DNA of 5,836 bases, taken from positions 1 through 5,836 of the forward strand of contig SLFF01000017.1 of the NCBI GenBank assembly GCA_007124395.1, read 5' to 3'. The stretch comes from Thermomicrobiaceae bacterium. GTDB lineage: Bacteria > Chloroflexota > Chloroflexia > Thermomicrobiales > Thermomicrobiaceae. Shown piece after piece: positions 5,389 to 5,836 of this stretch (within the stretch, counting starts at the first letter, position 1; each line of letters starts with the position of its first letter). The translations under genes and the position numbers were made by a program. A model generated the notes under the pieces. The model was not told where the DNA came from, searched no databases, and worked only from the letters and a program-made list of their open reading frames with translations.

Positions 5389-5836
5389 TTATTTCGCTGG
5401 TCTGGCTTCCATGACGGCAAAAATGTCGAAAAAATGCGTGCGGCACTCCACGAACTCCACTCCTGCCTCCCTGGCAATCTCCACCGGGTGCCGGTTCCAT
5501 TGGCAGCCGAACTGGCTGGCGTGGCTATCGGCCCGGAAATCCTGATACCAGCCAATCAAGCGGTTGGAGCTCCGGCCGTGCTCCAGCAAGAGAATCCGGC
5601 CGTCCGGCTTGCATACCCGGGACATCTCCTGAATCGCAAGCGCTGGATCAGGGAATGTGCAGGTACTGAGGGTCGATAGCACGGTGTCGAAGCTGTTGTC
5701 GAGGAACGGCAGGTTCTCAGCATCAAACAGCGTGTAGGTCGGGTGCATGTTCAACTTGCGAGCCTTGCGATCGGCGATGTTCAGCATGCCCTTGCTGATG
5801 TCACCGGCAACAAGGTCGATATCTTCCGGCAGTAAC
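5389..5836 (-). CDS. Class I SAM-dependent methyltransferase, C-terminal part (runs off right edge)
   Basis: About 148 residues of the C-terminal part are visible, entering the window as LLPEDIDLVAGDISKGML. The SAM-binding glycine motif I lies outside the window. Visible: the VAGDIS-GML segment after motif I, an acidic DAENLPFLDNSFDTVLS segment (motif II region) and PDGRILLLEHGR (motif III), all typical of UbiE/Methyltransf_11 proteins. The later segment GCQWNRHP with AREAGVEFVE resembles the METTL7-like branch, whose members carry a GC-x-x-NR motif. Substrate unknown: quinone, small-molecule, thiol or lipid methylation are all possible. An internal ATG at 5787 is in frame but lies inside the fold, so the true start is further right. 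The stop (TAA, 5389-5391) is convergent with the oxidoreductase, 64 bp from its TAG, with the hairpin between them. Confidence 0.85.
   Translation of the reverse strand, partial: LLPEDIDLVAGDISKGMLNIADRKARKLNMHPTYTLFDAENLPFLDNSFDTVLSTLSTCTFPDPALAIQEMSRVCKPDGRILLLEHGRSSNRLIGWYQDFRADSHASQFGCQWNRHPVEIAREAGVEFVECRTHFFDIFAVMEARPAK

Noticed and set aside
2631..5555. A 974-codon minus-strand open frame covering most of the oxidoreductase
   Set aside because: It is codon-aligned with a clearly recognisable FAD/Fe-S protein and exists only because that gene avoids TTA, CTA and TCA. Its translation shows no domain or motif and it has no convincing start site.
5044..5679. Plus-strand frame of 211 codons spanning the end of the oxidoreductase and the methyltransferase
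   Set aside because: It crosses the terminator hairpin and runs antisense to the conserved methyltransferase motifs; its translation is low-complexity and Arg/Ser/Pro-rich.
1..5836. Mobile elements, CRISPR arrays, tRNA or rRNA genes, defence or biosynthetic cassettes
   Set aside because: No transposase, integrase, regularly spaced repeats, cloverleaf or rRNA-like sequence was seen. The genes are all housekeeping-type enzymes.

Overview
The window looks like ordinary chromosomal DNA from a GC-rich bacterium. The best guess is Chloroflexota (Thermomicrobia-like), with Actinobacteria as the alternative. The evidence is indirect: an LCP-family cell-envelope protein with a long Arg-rich cytoplasmic tail, a dCTP deaminase resembling the mycobacterial enzyme, a short PduO-type adenosyltransferase with an unusual motif, and GTG (possibly TTG) start codons. 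No marker gene fixes the phylum, so this assignment is an inference.

Layout from left to right. (1) Bases 1-661, minus strand: N-terminal part of a LytR-CpsA-Psr (LCP) protein whose C-terminus lies beyond the left edge. It sits behind a perfect extended -10 promoter at 742-750. (2) Bases 707-1002: non-coding, with weak plus-strand promoter candidates and one perfect 8-bp inverted repeat. (3) Bases 1003-1596, plus strand: dCTP deaminase (dcd). (4) Bases 1605-2144, minus strand: PduO-type ATP:cob(I)alamin adenosyltransferase, convergent with dcd and only 8 bp away. (5) Bases 2145-2339: a divergent intergenic region. (6) Bases 2340-5324, plus strand: a 994-residue FAD/Fe-S oxidoreductase that joins a GlcD-like flavin half to a GlcF-like iron-sulfur half (YdiJ-like). 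(7) Bases 5348-5376: a 12-bp hairpin, probably its terminator. (8) Bases 5389-5836, minus strand: C-terminal part of a class I SAM-dependent methyltransferase that runs off the right edge.

The genes do not form one operon. Every adjacent pair is divergent or convergent, so each is probably transcribed on its own or with genes outside the window. Functionally they are housekeeping or central-metabolism genes: envelope glycopolymer attachment, dUMP/dTTP supply, adenosylcobalamin formation, and oxidation of a 2-hydroxy acid (D-lactate, glycolate or D-2-hydroxyglutarate type) into the electron-transport chain. I found no mobile element, CRISPR array, tRNA, rRNA or defence cassette, and nothing that looks like a new multi-gene system. 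The points worth a second look are residue-level: an Asp-to-Glu change in the Dcd active-site loop, a missing cysteine in the first Fe-S motif of the oxidoreductase, and altered glycine/histidine positions in the adenosyltransferase. There is also a striking absence of TTA, CTA and TCA codons, which creates a spurious 974-codon mirror ORF.
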